Origin: Idiomarina sp.
Lineage (GTDB): Bacteria > Pseudomonadota > Gammaproteobacteria > Enterobacterales > Alteromonadaceae
Direction of reading: 5' to 3'
Length of the DNA stretch: 64,000 bases
NCBI GenBank assembly: GCA_020832105.1
Contig: JAFIFH010000074.1
Location: 1-64,000, forward strand
In this document: positions 9,685-19,496 of the stretch, piece after piece
How positions within the stretch are numbered: the stretch's first letter is position 1
Layout: every line of letters starts with the position of its first letter
Notes under the pieces: generated by a model
Databases searched by the model: none
What the model saw: only the letters and a program-made list of their open reading frames with translations
Told to the model about the DNA's origin: nothing
Position numbers and translations under genes: made by a program

Positions 9685-9889
9685 ACTGCGCCTTTGTATT
9701 GGTTTGTGTGTGTTTATATAAGTCGTTGGTTTGACTCAGGTCAAGGTAGCACGGTGAACTACTGCTATGGTAATCAATATACTTGCATCTTTGTCAGCGA
9801 TCTCGGTTTGCGCTGAGGGCAGCGCATAACTTTGATGAAGCGTGATAATATGGCTCTTTGTGGCAGTGGCGACAGGGAGCCATTATTTT

Positions 9890-11113
9890 ATGCGAGTCCT
9901 CCATACCTCTGATTGGCATTTAGGCCGGTTACTCTACGGTAAAAAGCGCCATCACGAATTCAGCGCCTTTCTTGACTGGTTACTTGAGCAAGTGACCAGC
10001 CAGCATGTGGATGTACTGTTGGTGGCCGGTGATATTTTCGATACCAACACCCCAGGGAATCAGGCCCAGCAGTTGTATTACCATTTTTTAGCACGACTTG
10101 CCGGTACATGTTGTCGCCATATGGTGGTCATCGGTGGCAATCATGATTCCCCCTCATTTCTCGACGCGCCGCAACAACTATTAAAAGCACTCAACGTGCA
10201 TGTGGTTGGTGAGGCCTGTGACGATCCTGCAGATGAAGTGATTGCCTTGGCACAGGGCGACGAGCTAGAGCTCTTGGTATGCGCGGTGCCTTACTTGCGC
10301 GAACGGGATTTACGCCGGGTCGAAGACAATGAAACCATGGCCGATAAAGAAGAAAAAGTAATACAGGCGGTGGCACGTCATTACCAGGCAGCGGCAGATT
10401 ATGCTGAAAGCTTACGTAATGAAAGGGATATTCCGCTAATTGGTATGGGGCATCTATTTACAACCGGTGGTCAGTTACAGGAAGGTGATGGGGTGCGCGA
10501 CCTGTATGTCGGCTCCCTGGGTCAGGTACCTGCCGATGTATTCCCGGCCAGCTTTGACTACCTGGCGTTAGGCCATTTGCATGTGCCGCAGCTGGTTGCA
10601 GGCCAGGTTCACATGCGCTACTGCGGTTCACCTGTGGCAATGGGTTTTGGTGAAGTTGGCCAGCAAAAGCATGTAGTGCTTATCGACTTCGATGGTCGCA
10701 AACGCGACATCACTACGCTCAATGTGCCGGTATTTCAGCAAAAGGTGCGGATTAAAGGCGATTTAAACCAAATCCAGGCCGAACTGGAACAACTAGTCGC
10801 TGGGCAAAACGACGTGTGGGTGGAGCTCGAATATGATGGCGAGGACAATATTCAGGACTTAAGCCAACGCCTGGAAAGCCATATTGAGAACTCGAAGGTG
10901 AGTATTCTGCGCGTGCGCAATCACAGTGCAAGGCGTCACGCTTTGCGCCGCAATATAACTGAGGAGAGTCTGGCAGAACTGACGCCTGAAGATGTATTTA
11001 GCCGACGCTTAGCGTTAAGCGAGCTGAGTGAGACCGAAGGGCAGCGTTTAACCCAGATGCATCGGCAAATACTGCGTGAGCTTGCAGAGGAGGACACCCA
11101 TGCGAATTCTTAA
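9890..11113 (+). CDS. sbcD: Nuclease SbcCD subunit D
   Basis: The Mre11-type nuclease subunit of SbcCD, which cuts hairpins and blocked DNA ends with manganese. All phosphoesterase motifs are visible: H-T-S-D-W-H-L-G near residue 5, V-A-G-D-I-F-D-T, G-G-N-H-D-S, G-H-L-F and G-H-L-H. I place the start at ATG 9890 (M-R-V-L-H-T-S-D-W-H), not at the in-frame GTG 48 bases upstream, because the family begins right at this motif. The 407 residues fit E. coli SbcD. The last 14 nt overlap sbcC. Confidence 0.95.
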   Translation: MRVLHTSDWHLGRLLYGKKRHHEFSAFLDWLLEQVTSQHVDVLLVAGDIFDTNTPGNQAQQLYYHFLARLAGTCCRHMVVIGGNHDSPSFLDAPQQLLKALNVHVVGEACDDPADEVIALAQGDELELLVCAVPYLRERDLRRVEDNETMADKEEKVIQAVARHYQAAADYAESLRNERDIPLIGMGHLFTTGGQLQEGDGVRDLYVGSLGQVPADVFPASFDYLALGHLHVPQLVAGQVHMRYCGSPVAMGFGEVGQQKHVVLIDFDGRKRDITTLNVPVFQQKVRIKGDLNQIQAELEQLVAGQNDVWVELEYDGEDNIQDLSQRLESHIENSKVSILRVRNHSARRHALRRNITEESLAELTPEDVFSRRLALSELSETEGQRLTQMHRQILRELAEEDTHANS

Positions 11114-14100
11114 GCTTCGCCTGTGTAACCTGAACTCGCTTAGCGGTGCCTGGGAAATAGACTTTAGCCACCCGGAGTATGTGAACGAAGGTTTGTTCGC
11201 CATTACCGGTGCCACCGGTGCCGGTAAAACCACCATCCTGGATGCCATTTGCCTGGCACTCTATGGCCAGACCCCACGCTTAGGGCGAATTACCAAAAGC
11301 GACAACGACATTATGTCGCGTCAGCACGGCGATTGTTGGGCCGAGGTATGTTTCGCCACAGAGCAGGGTGAATACCGTGCAAAGTGGTATCAGCACCGTG
11401 CGCGACGCTCTGCGGATGGTGCACTTCAACAGGCCCAGCATATATTGTCAGAGCTAGAGTCCGGCACCATTATTGAAGAATCCTTAAGTGGCGTACCGGC
11501 ACACATTGAGGCCTTAAGTGGCCTCAATTTTGACCGTTTTATGCGTTCGATGATGCTCGCCCAAGGGCAGTTCGCCGCTTTTCTTAACGCAAAGGAGAGC
11601 GAGCGCAGTGAGTTACTTGAGCAACTTACCGGGACGGACATCTACGCTCATATATCAAAACGCGTATTCGCGCGGAGCAAGGCAGAAAAAGACAAGCTCA
11701 CTAACCTTAAGGGGCGGGTGGGCGACATCCATTTGTTAAGCGAGGAAGAATCGCAGCAGTTAGCTGCCAATATCAGCAGCAAACAAAAGGTTGTCGACCA
11801 GCTTGTGGCGGAGAAGCAGCAAAAGCAAACACTTCAGGAGTGGGTTGCTAAGCTGGCGAAAGCCCGTGAAGAAGCGCGACAATTGACGGCACAACAGCAG
11901 GAACTTAAACAAGCACAGCAAGATTTCGCCAACCAGCAGGCACGCCTGGACGAAGATAAAAAGGTCCGCCCCTTTGCCTCCGACCTCAAACAATATGACT
12001 ATTTTGTTCAGCAACAACAAGGGCACCAACAGCAACAGCAATTGCTGAAACCGAAATTGGAAGCTGTCCTCGCAAAGCTTGAACAAGGCAAGCAACAGCT
12101 CGACGCGGCGCAGCAGGCGAACGAGCAACAGCAAGCTGCATGGACGGGCATTCAGGACACCCTCGAGCTCGCTAGACAGGCCGACGTTGAGATTGGCCTG
12201 GCTGAGCGAGACCATAGCGCAGCGCAGGCTGAGTCGAGCCGGCTGCAAAATGAACACAGTACGTTGAGCGCTAGTCAACAGCAACACCAACAGCAGCAAA
12301 GTGGGGCGCAAAAAGAGCTAGAGCAAATCAACCAATGGCTGGCTGCACATGCTGAGCATGCACAGATTGCGGCCCAACTGGCGCTCATTCATCGAGACCA
12401 GGACACGGTGAGTCAGCTTGATGCGTCCATTGCACAGCAACGCGCACTGCGCGATACGTTGCGCAAGGAGTACAAGGCCATGGCAGCGATGCCGCTGGCA
12501 GAGGCGCAGCAAAGTGCGGTGGCTGCAAGTCTACAGAATATGACCACGCTGCAAACCGATTTGAAATCAGCGCAATGTGCGGTTGAGCAACACAGGTTGC
12601 AGCAACGTTTTGAAGCCCAGCGCAATGAGCTTACAGAAGGCCAGGCCTGTCCACTATGTGGCTCAACTGAGCATCCGTTTACGGCAAATGAAGGCGATCA
12701 GCAAGGCTCTCAAAATGAACAAAGTCCGGCACAGGCTGAAGAGACAGTGAGTCAGCTCACTGCGACTTTGGACAAGGCAAATGAAGAACTACATGCACTG
12801 AAAGTACAGCAGGCTATTGGTAGTGCGGATCAGCAACGAAAGCTGGACGAACTGAAGCAGCAGGGTGAGCAGTGCAATCGAGATGTGCAGATTGCTGAAG
12901 ACGATCAGCAGAAGATTGTCGATCACTGGCTACGGCAACTGACCACCTGGCATGTGGCTTGTGATATTCAGCACGATCACGCTGCCCAACAGCAGCTCAA
13001 ACAAATAGCTCAAGTGCTTGAGCAAGCGTCGGCTGAGTATCAGCGCCAGCAGAGTCAGCAGCAAAGCTTGCAGCAGCAGCGGGATCAAAGCCAGCAGGCG
13101 CTGGAGCACCTGGACGCGCAGTTTGCTGGATTACAAACCCGCATCGCAGAGACCCGGTCACTTGCGGTGACGGCGAGCGATGCGTTGCAGCAAGCGAAAA
13201 AGGCCCGTGCGCAATATTTCGCAGGGCGCCCGGTACGCGAGGTTGAGCAACAACAACAGCTGGCGCTGAAAAACGCTGCTGAGCAGCTGCAGCAAATCCA
13301 ACAGAATAACCAACGGCTCAATGAACAGCGCGTTGAACTGGAGAGTGAAAATCGCCACCTTGATAAAGCGCTGACCGAGGTCAAGGTAGCGCTTGAGAAG
13401 ACCTTAGGCCGTTTGCAGGAGGCGCTGGATACACTCGGCATCACTGATATCGAGAGCCTTGCGCAAAGGCTCCTGGAAGACGATGAGCAACAAAAGCTTG
13501 CTGAGCATGCAGATAGTTTGCAAGCCCGGGCTCAGAAGCTTGACATCACCCAACAACGTAATCAAAACGAGATCGACATCGCAAGTTCCGAGCAACCTGC
13601 AGACCCGGTGTTAAATAAGCAACGACTGCAGGCAGTGGATCACGAGTTGAGTCTGGCTCAGCGCGACATTGGGCGCTTAGATGAGCAACAGCGCCAGGAC
13701 CTTCAGGCACGAGAGCGCTACCAGCAGATGCTGGAGCAAATCACTGTGCAACAGGCGGTTTACGATAACTGGGCTACACTGGATGGCATGATAGGTTCGG
13801 CAGATGGTAAAAAATATCGAAATTTTGCCCAGGGGCTGACCTTTGAGATTATGATCGACCACGCCAATCAGAAACTCAAGAAAATGAGTGACCGCTATTT
13901 ACTGATGCGCGATGCAGAAGCGCCGCTTGCGTTGAACGTGACTGACGATTATCAAGGCGGAGAAGTTCGCTCAACGCGCAACCTTTCCGGTGGAGAAAGT
14001 TTTATTGTCAGTCTTGCACTGGCCCTTGGGCTGGCGCAAATGGCCAGTAGCAGAGTGCGGGTCGACTCGTTATTTCTCGACGAAGGTTTTGGCACCCTGG

Positions 14101-14288
14101 ATCCGGACACCTTGGATATAGCTCTGGATACGCTGGCAAGTTTGCGTCAGGAGGGCAAAATGATCGGTTTGATATCCCACGTTGGGGCGTTAAAAGAACG
14201 AATCCCTACGCAACTGCAGGTTGATGCTGGCGCGGCTGGGCGCTCAAAGCTTCAAGGGCCCGGTGTGCAAGAGCTTCAGCTAGAATGA
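11100..14288 (+). CDS. sbcC: Nuclease SbcCD subunit C (SMC-like ATPase)
   Basis: The Rad50-type ATPase partner of SbcD. It shows a Walker A motif GATGAGKTT at about 37-45, then two very glutamine-rich coiled-coil arms flanking the zinc-hook C-P-L-C at about 517-520, and, near the C-terminus, the signature N-L-S-G-G-E-S-F and the Walker B stretch L-F-L-D-E-G-F-G-T-L-D. The start is ATG 11100 behind GAGGAGG, inside the end of sbcD. At 1062 residues it matches E. coli SbcC. The coiled coils are unusually rich in CAG/CAA glutamine runs. Confidence 0.96.
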   Translation: MRILKLRLCNLNSLSGAWEIDFSHPEYVNEGLFAITGATGAGKTTILDAICLALYGQTPRLGRITKSDNDIMSRQHGDCWAEVCFATEQGEYRAKWYQHRARRSADGALQQAQHILSELESGTIIEESLSGVPAHIEALSGLNFDRFMRSMMLAQGQFAAFLNAKESERSELLEQLTGTDIYAHISKRVFARSKAEKDKLTNLKGRVGDIHLLSEEESQQLAANISSKQKVVDQLVAEKQQKQTLQEWVAKLAKAREEARQLTAQQQELKQAQQDFANQQARLDEDKKVRPFASDLKQYDYFVQQQQGHQQQQQLLKPKLEAVLAKLEQGKQQLDAAQQANEQQQAAWTGIQDTLELARQADVEIGLAERDHSAAQAESSRLQNEHSTLSASQQQHQQQQSGAQKELEQINQWLAAHAEHAQIAAQLALIHRDQDTVSQLDASIAQQRALRDTLRKEYKAMAAMPLAEAQQSAVAASLQNMTTLQTDLKSAQCAVEQHRLQQRFEAQRNELTEGQACPLCGSTEHPFTANEGDQQGSQNEQSPAQAEETVSQLTATLDKANEELHALKVQQAIGSADQQRKLDELKQQGEQCNRDVQIAEDDQQKIVDHWLRQLTTWHVACDIQHDHAAQQQLKQIAQVLEQASAEYQRQQSQQQSLQQQRDQSQQALEHLDAQFAGLQTRIAETRSLAVTASDALQQAKKARAQYFAGRPVREVEQQQQLALKNAAEQLQQIQQNNQRLNEQRVELESENRHLDKALTEVKVALEKTLGRLQEALDTLGITDIESLAQRLLEDDEQQKLAEHADSLQARAQKLDITQQRNQNEIDIASSEQPADPVLNKQRLQAVDHELSLAQRDIGRLDEQQRQDLQARERYQQMLEQITVQQAVYDNWATLDGMIGSADGKKYRNFAQGLTFEIMIDHANQKLKKMSDRYLLMRDAEAPLALNVTDDYQGGEVRSTRNLSGGESFIVSLALALGLAQMASSRVRVDSLFLDEGFGTLDPDTLDIALDTLASLRQEGKMIGLISHVGALKERIPTQLQVDAGAAGRSKLQGPGVQELQLE

Positions 14289-14356
14289 AGTCCGCCATCC
14301 TTTGCGATTGGAAGATATTGAAATAATTAGTATTCATCACTATTAAGGAGTTATTC

Positions 14357-15316
14357 ATGGCCCAGTTGACTTTACCACGTTGCATTTTATCGGCGACAGC
14401 CGTGGCAGTACTAGCGGCTTGCTCGTCTGCGGACGAGCCGTCTGAAGTCACTTACTACTGCGGTGCGCAACAGATCACAGTGATGACCCCGGACGAAGGA
14501 CAGTTGAGGCTGAACTATGCTGGGCAGCAGCACGACTTACGCACTATTGAGAGTGCGTCTGGCGCACGCTACGTCAATGACGATGAAGAGTTCCAGGTGA
14601 GTTTCTGGTCGCGGGGTGAGCGTGGGCGCCTGGAAGTCAATGGCCAGGACTTCCCTGAATGTCGCCAGGCCGGCGCCATTGTCGAGCCCTTTACCGCACA
14701 GGGTAACGAACCATTCTGGCAGGTAAGCATTGAGAATGACGAGGCTGTACTGCGTAATATGGGCGAGGACGATGTCAGTTATAGTATTGCCAGCCATACA
14801 CTTGAAGACCAACGCAGCGCTATCGAAAATGACGATGGCAGCTTTCGCATGACGGTTACTGAGTCGCTGTGCCAGGACAATATGAGTGGCATGTATTATC
14901 CGCAAACGGTTACCCTTGAATTGGGCGATGACACGTTGCATGGCTGTGGCGGCCGGAGCGAGAGCTTACTGCAAGGCGTTGACTGGAAAGTGGTTGAGCT
15001 GGACGATCATGATTACCGGGATGAAGAGGTGACGATCCGCTTTACCCATAGCGACAGCGACGAACCTCAGGTGGTTGGCCTGGCAGCGTGTAACCGCTAT
15101 TTTGGCCAATACGAATTAGGTGGAGAAAGCCTTCATATTAGTCAGCTCGCCGGCACCAAAATGGCGTGTGAAGATGAAACGATGCGCATCGAATACGAGT
15201 TCCTCAATGCACTCAGTGAAAGCCGTGGCTTTAGTGTGGAGCGTGAGGACGGCGAGCCTGCGGTCGTGTTCCTGCACACCAGTGAAGGACGACTGCGACT
15301 TGAGCAAGCTCAATAG
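14357..15316 (+). CDS. Envelope lipoprotein with MliC, COG3650 and META-like domains
   Basis: A lipoprotein with lipobox L-A-A-C (acylated C22, followed by S-S, which favours the outer membrane). Three regions can be seen. Residues about 31-103 look like MliC, the C-type lysozyme inhibitor: Y-Y-C, S-G-A-R-Y, F-W-S-R-G and a second cysteine. About 112-205 match the COG3650 type, with G-N-E-P-F-W, S-L-C-Q-D-N-M-S-G-M-Y-Y-P and H-G-C-G-G. About 207-315 look like a META/HslJ domain, with A-A-C-N-R-Y-F-G-Q-Y and L-A-G-T-K-M-A-C. A role in envelope defence against lysozyme or heat stress is inference. It is expressed as a single gene ended by a strong terminator. Confidence 0.82.
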   Translation: MAQLTLPRCILSATAVAVLAACSSADEPSEVTYYCGAQQITVMTPDEGQLRLNYAGQQHDLRTIESASGARYVNDDEEFQVSFWSRGERGRLEVNGQDFPECRQAGAIVEPFTAQGNEPFWQVSIENDEAVLRNMGEDDVSYSIASHTLEDQRSAIENDDGSFRMTVTESLCQDNMSGMYYPQTVTLELGDDTLHGCGGRSESLLQGVDWKVVELDDHDYRDEEVTIRFTHSDSDEPQVVGLAACNRYFGQYELGGESLHISQLAGTKMACEDETMRIEYEFLNALSESRGFSVEREDGEPAVVFLHTSEGRLRLEQAQ

Positions 15317-15340
15317 CGCCTGAGCACCTTTCACTACACA

Positions 15341-15376
15341 AGGCCTGCTCTGCATGATCAAGAGCAGGCCTTTTTG
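15341..15376 (+). terminator. Terminator after the MliC/META lipoprotein gene
   Basis: A perfect 11-bp stem, AGGCCTGCTCT (15341-15351) with AGAGCAGGCCT (15361-15371), is followed by a T-run on the plus strand. It lies between two convergent genes (lipoprotein and upp) and may slow transcription from both sides. Confidence 0.92.
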
Positions 15377-15393
15377 TATGCCGAAAATAAGTA

Positions 15394-16023
15394 TTAACGG
15401 GTGCCGAAAATCTTATCTCCGGCGTCACCCAGGCCGGGTAAAATATAACCCTGCTCGTTCAGGCAACGGTCTTGCGCTGCGGTGTAGATATCAACATCGG
15501 GGTGTGCTGCCAGCACTTTTTTGACACCCTCAGGGGCCGCCACCAGCACCAACACCCGAATTCGCTTACATCCTTTGTCTTTAAGCATATCCAGTGTGGC
15601 TATCATGGAGCCGCCAGTGGCCAACATTGGGTCAAGGACCAATGCCAGACGCTCGTCCAGGTTACCGGCAAACTTTTCAAAATAGGACACCGGTTGTAGG
15701 GTTTCTTCGTCACGGTAAAGGCCGACCACGCTGACTTTAGCGCTGGGTATCAGGCTCAGTACGCCGTCGAGCATGCCAATACCAGCACGTAAAATGGGTA
15801 CGACGGTGACTTTTTTGCCTTTAATTTGCTGGACCTCTATGGATTCATCATTCCAGCTGGTCATGGTTTTTGTTTCTAATTCGAAGTCTTTGGTGGCTTC
15901 GTAAGTCAATAGATTGCCAAGCTCATTAGCTAGCTCTCGAAAGTTTTTCGTACTGACGCCTGCACGGCGCATCAAGCCGACTTTATGTTGCACCAACGGG
16001 TGTTGAATAATGTGTAATGCCAT
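15394..16023 (-). CDS. upp: Uracil phosphoribosyltransferase
   Basis: A cytoplasmic salvage enzyme that makes UMP from uracil and PRPP. Its 209 residues match the family. The PRPP loop is seen as [11 protein letters not shown], the uracil-binding tail as [11 protein letters not shown], and the N-terminus as [12 protein letters not shown]. It is alone here: no uraA permease follows, unlike in E. coli. It shares the minus strand with putA upstream, but a terminator lies between them. Confidence 0.97.
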   Translation of the reverse strand: MALHIIQHPLVQHKVGLMRRAGVSTKNFRELANELGNLLTYEATKDFELETKTMTSWNDESIEVQQIKGKKVTVVPILRAGIGMLDGVLSLIPSAKVSVVGLYRDEETLQPVSYFEKFAGNLDERLALVLDPMLATGGSMIATLDMLKDKGCKRIRVLVLVAAPEGVKKVLAAHPDVDIYTAAQDRCLNEQGYILPGLGDAGDKIFGTR

Positions 16024-16048
16024 GTGCTGTATCTCATTTGCGTGTCAA

Positions 16049-16080
16049 AAATAAAAAAGGGCAGGAAAAACCTGCCCTTA
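16049..16080 (-). terminator. Terminator of putA
   Basis: On the minus strand AAGGGCAGG, a five-base loop of T and CCTGCCCTT run into a T6 tract, 24 bases after the putA stop (stem arms at 16057-16065 and 16071-16079). Confidence 0.92.
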
Positions 16081-16103
16081 GTTTAGCACGCTACGAACGC
16101 TGG

Positions 16104-19100
16104 TTAATCGCCCAGCGACAACAGGCTCGCATTACCACCTACTGCAGTGATGTTGTCAGAGAAAGTTTTCTCAGTCATAAATGCATACAGGTAGTGTGGA
16201 CCACCGGCTTTAGGACCGGTCCCCGACAGACCCTGGCCACCAAAAGGTTGTACGCCAACAATGGCACCGATTTGGTTACGGTTAATGTAGACGTTACCGA
16301 CATTAACCTTACGCGCTACGTCGTAAGCAAAGGTCTCGTTACGGCTGTGAATACCAAAGGTCAGTCCAAAACCGGTGTTGTTGATATCATCAATCACCTT
16401 GTCGATGTCTTTTTGCTTAAAGCGAATGACATGCAGGATAGGACCAAAGTTTTCACGTACCAGCTGACTGATACTGTCGATCTGAATCGCCGTTGGCGTT
16501 ACGAACGTGCCGCCTTGGGTGTACTCAGGCATATGCGCTTCGCCGATCAATTTACCCGCTTGCTGGATATCATTGATATGCTGTTCAAGATTGGTTTTCG
16601 CAACACCATCAATCACCGGGCCAACATCGGTCTTATGATTAATTGGGTCACCCACAGTGAGCTCTTTCATCGCGCCTGTGAGTAATTCAATAATGCGGTC
16701 TGCCACATCGTCCTGAACAAACAAAACGCGCAGAGCTGAACAGCGTTGACCCGCACTGGTAAAGGCACTGTGCACGACATCGGTGACAACCTGCTCAGGC
16801 AGGGCAGTGGAGTCCACCATCATCGCATTCTGACCACCGGTTTCGGCAATCAGTGGGACAATGGCGCCGCTGCGCGCTGCTAGCGCACGGTTAATCGCTT
16901 GGGCCGTAACCGTCGAACCGGTGAAACATACACCACCGATTTTTTCCTGACCCACCAGGTAAGCGCCGATTTCAGCGCCGTTGCCCGGTAAGAAATGTAA
17001 TACATCACCCGGAACACCCGCTTCATGCGCAAGTTGGACCGCACGGTATGCAATCAGACCCGTTTGTTCAGCAGGCTTGGCGATAACACAGTTACCGGTA
17101 GCGAGCGCAGCGGTGACCTGGCCAAGGAAGATAGCCAGTGGGAAGTTCCATGGGCTGATACAAATAAAGGTACCGCGGCCCTGCACGAATAGTTCGTTCT
17201 TTTCACCTGTTGGCCCTGGCAGCTTCTCGCCTTCACCCATCAGTTCCCGCGCTTTAATCGCGTAATAGCGACAAAAATCTACGGCCTCGCGGACTTCATC
17301 AATGCCGTCCTGCAAGCCTTTACCAGCTTCAAGTGTACATAGAGCGATAAGCTCTTCCATGTTCTCTTCAAGCAGGTCAGCGAGCTTCTCCAGCTGCTTG
17401 GCGCGCTCGTCAGCTTTGGTGCGCGTCCATGCCGGGAACGCTTTGTTTGCAATCGTCAGCGCTTTTTCAGCCAGTTTAGCGTCGGCCCAGCCAATGGTAC
17501 CCATCTGGTGGGACGTCTGCTGTGGGCTAGACACGGTTACGCGATGGTCAGCTTCTATCAGCTCGCCGCCCACGATTGGGCCGCCTTGCCAGTGGTTGTT
17601 CTGGAAGCTACGGATTTTGTCAAAGAACTCGTCGCCTTGAGAGTGAATATTCATATTTAGTCCTGCAGAATTTTTGCGTGGTGCCAAAATTTCTAGTGGC
17701 AGCGGAATCTTGTCGTTATGCAACGTCGGCTTTTTCGCTAAATTGCTTAATGGGTGTTCGACCAGATCGTCGACCGGTACTTTCGGGTCGAGCAGCTTAT
17801 GGACGAATGAACTATTAGCACCATTCTCAAGCAGACGACGCACCAGGTAGGGTAGTAAGTCTTTGTGTGCACCAACCGGGGCGTAAATACGTACCGTACG
17901 GTCCGGGTCGTTTTTCAATACCGTGTTGTACAGGTCTTTACCCATGCCGTGTAAGCGCTGGAATTCATAACGGCGGTTGCTGTTTGCAGCCATGTCCTGG
18001 ATTGCGACAATGCTGTGCGCATTATGGGTCGCAAACTGCGGATATAACTGGCCGTCTGTCTCTTCGCTCAGCATGTAGCGTGCACACGCCAGGAAAGACA
18101 CGTCCGTGCTCGCCTTGCGGGTAAACACCGGGTAGCTGTCCAGGCCTAGTTGCTGTGACAGTTTGATCTCAGTGTCCCAGTACGCGCCTTTCACCAAGCG
18201 AATCGGGATCTCGTCACCGACTTCTTTAGATAATGCATTCAGCCAGCACAGCACAGGCAACGCACGTTTTGAGTAAGCTTGAACGACCAAACCGAAACGT
18301 GGCCAGTCTTTACATACACCCGTGCGATAAACCCGTTCAAATAGCTCAAGGGAAAGTTCGAGCCGATCCATTTCTTCAGCATCAATGGTCACGCCCACAT
18401 TCGCTTGTTGAGCGAGTTTGATAAGCTCCAGCAAGTCGGTGGCGAGTTCATCCATGATCCGTTCATGGTGAGATGCTTCATAGCGTGGGTGCAGTGCAGA
18501 CAGCTTGATCGAAATCGTTGGCCGTGGCACTTCCTCTTCGTTATTAAACTTCTCTTTGGCAATTTTAGTAATCGAGTCGACGTAAGCGGTATGGTAACGC
18601 TTCGCATCTTTCATCGTCAGCGCAGCCTCACCCAGCATGTCGTAGGCATGGGTATAACCGATGTCACGATTCTTGCGGCTGTTTTTCAGCGCTTCTTCGA
18701 TAGTGCGGCCGAGTACAAACTGCTTACCCATGAGTTCCATCGCATGGTAGGTCGCCTGGCGCACCACAGGTTCGCCAGCACGCTTCACTAACCGACGGAA
18801 TCGCGACACCGGTGTGTCTTCGTCACGCCCTTTCGGATTAATCAGTTCGTTGGTCAGATTGAGTGCCCAGGTGCCGGAATTCACCAGCACGGATTCACTC
18901 TTCTTCATGTAGTTCTTCCATGCGCCGGTAGACAGCTTGTCACGGATCAGCGCATCGGCGGTGGGGCCGTCTGGGATCCGTAGCAAAGCCTCAGCCAGGC
19001 ACATCAGTACGATACCTTCCTGAGTATCGAGGCTGTACTGCTGTAAAAATGCATCGACGCTTTCGCCGCGACCTGCATCTTTACGAACCTGTTTCACCAA

Positions 19101-19277
19101 CTCACGCGACTTATCAGTCTGCCTGTCAATGGTGTCCTGATCTCCGGGAACCAATTCGATGAGCTCTTTAAGATAGCTCTCTTCATCAACTACATAGTTG
19201 GCTGAAATGGCTTTCCAAAGTTCGTCGAGTTGACCCGCATCATAGCGTGTCTCTAACACCTTACTCGCTTTGAACAT
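16104..19277 (-). CDS. putA: Bifunctional proline dehydrogenase / L-glutamate-gamma-semialdehyde dehydrogenase
   Basis: Oxidises proline to glutamate in two steps, passing electrons to quinone via FAD and then using NAD. The proline dehydrogenase barrel spans roughly residues 150-470, with S-I-K-L-S-A-L-H-P-R-Y and R-L-V-K-G-A-Y-W-D. The aldehyde dehydrogenase part, from about 560, shows I-S-P-W-N-F-P-L-A-I-F, C-F-T-G-S-T, E-T-G-G-Q-N-A and the catalytic cysteine in G-Q-R-C-S-A-L-R. The start is ATG 19277 behind AGGAGA. The 1057 residues lack the N-terminal ribbon-helix-helix repressor domain of E. coli PutA (1320 residues), so it should not autoregulate. No putP is nearby. Confidence 0.95.
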   Translation of the reverse strand: MFKASKVLETRYDAGQLDELWKAISANYVVDEESYLKELIELVPGDQDTIDRQTDKSRELVKQVRKDAGRGESVDAFLQQYSLDTQEGIVLMCLAEALLRIPDGPTADALIRDKLSTGAWKNYMKKSESVLVNSGTWALNLTNELINPKGRDEDTPVSRFRRLVKRAGEPVVRQATYHAMELMGKQFVLGRTIEEALKNSRKNRDIGYTHAYDMLGEAALTMKDAKRYHTAYVDSITKIAKEKFNNEEEVPRPTISIKLSALHPRYEASHHERIMDELATDLLELIKLAQQANVGVTIDAEEMDRLELSLELFERVYRTGVCKDWPRFGLVVQAYSKRALPVLCWLNALSKEVGDEIPIRLVKGAYWDTEIKLSQQLGLDSYPVFTRKASTDVSFLACARYMLSEETDGQLYPQFATHNAHSIVAIQDMAANSNRRYEFQRLHGMGKDLYNTVLKNDPDRTVRIYAPVGAHKDLLPYLVRRLLENGANSSFVHKLLDPKVPVDDLVEHPLSNLAKKPTLHNDKIPLPLEILAPRKNSAGLNMNIHSQGDEFFDKIRSFQNNHWQGGPIVGGELIEADHRVTVSSPQQTSHQMGTIGWADAKLAEKALTIANKAFPAWTRTKADERAKQLEKLADLLEENMEELIALCTLEAGKGLQDGIDEVREAVDFCRYYAIKARELMGEGEKLPGPTGEKNELFVQGRGTFICISPWNFPLAIFLGQVTAALATGNCVIAKPAEQTGLIAYRAVQLAHEAGVPGDVLHFLPGNGAEIGAYLVGQEKIGGVCFTGSTVTAQAINRALAARSGAIVPLIAETGGQNAMMVDSTALPEQVVTDVVHSAFTSAGQRCSALRVLFVQDDVADRIIELLTGAMKELTVGDPINHKTDVGPVIDGVAKTNLEQHINDIQQAGKLIGEAHMPEYTQGGTFVTPTAIQIDSISQLVRENFGPILHVIRFKQKDIDKVIDDINNTGFGLTFGIHSRNETFAYDVARKVNVGNVYINRNQIGAIVGVQPFGGQGLSGTGPKAGGPHYLYAFMTEKTFSDNITAVGGNASLLSLGD

Positions 19278-19496
19278 TACGTCTCCTGTAAAACTCGGCC
19301 GATTCAAATCGGCGGCTATATCGGCGCCAGTATATGTGTATTTTTTAGCGGGTAAAGCCTATTCTGGTCCAACTTCACTAAAAAAATCCACATTCTCTGC
19401 AGAACCGTTACCTCAGGCTGAAAACGCCTTGAGTGATGGCTGTTCAGCGCATAAGCTTGGCAGCATCATTAGCAGCCTTTTCAACCTGGATATTCT

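Noticed and set aside
11760-12311. 183-residue leucine-rich frame on the minus strand inside sbcC
   Set aside because: It is the shadow of CAG/CAA runs (CTG/TTG on the other strand) in the SbcC coiled coil.
16017-16685. 222-residue plus-strand frame inside putA
   Set aside because: It covers the ALDH part of putA in reverse, including its terminator, so it is a shadow.
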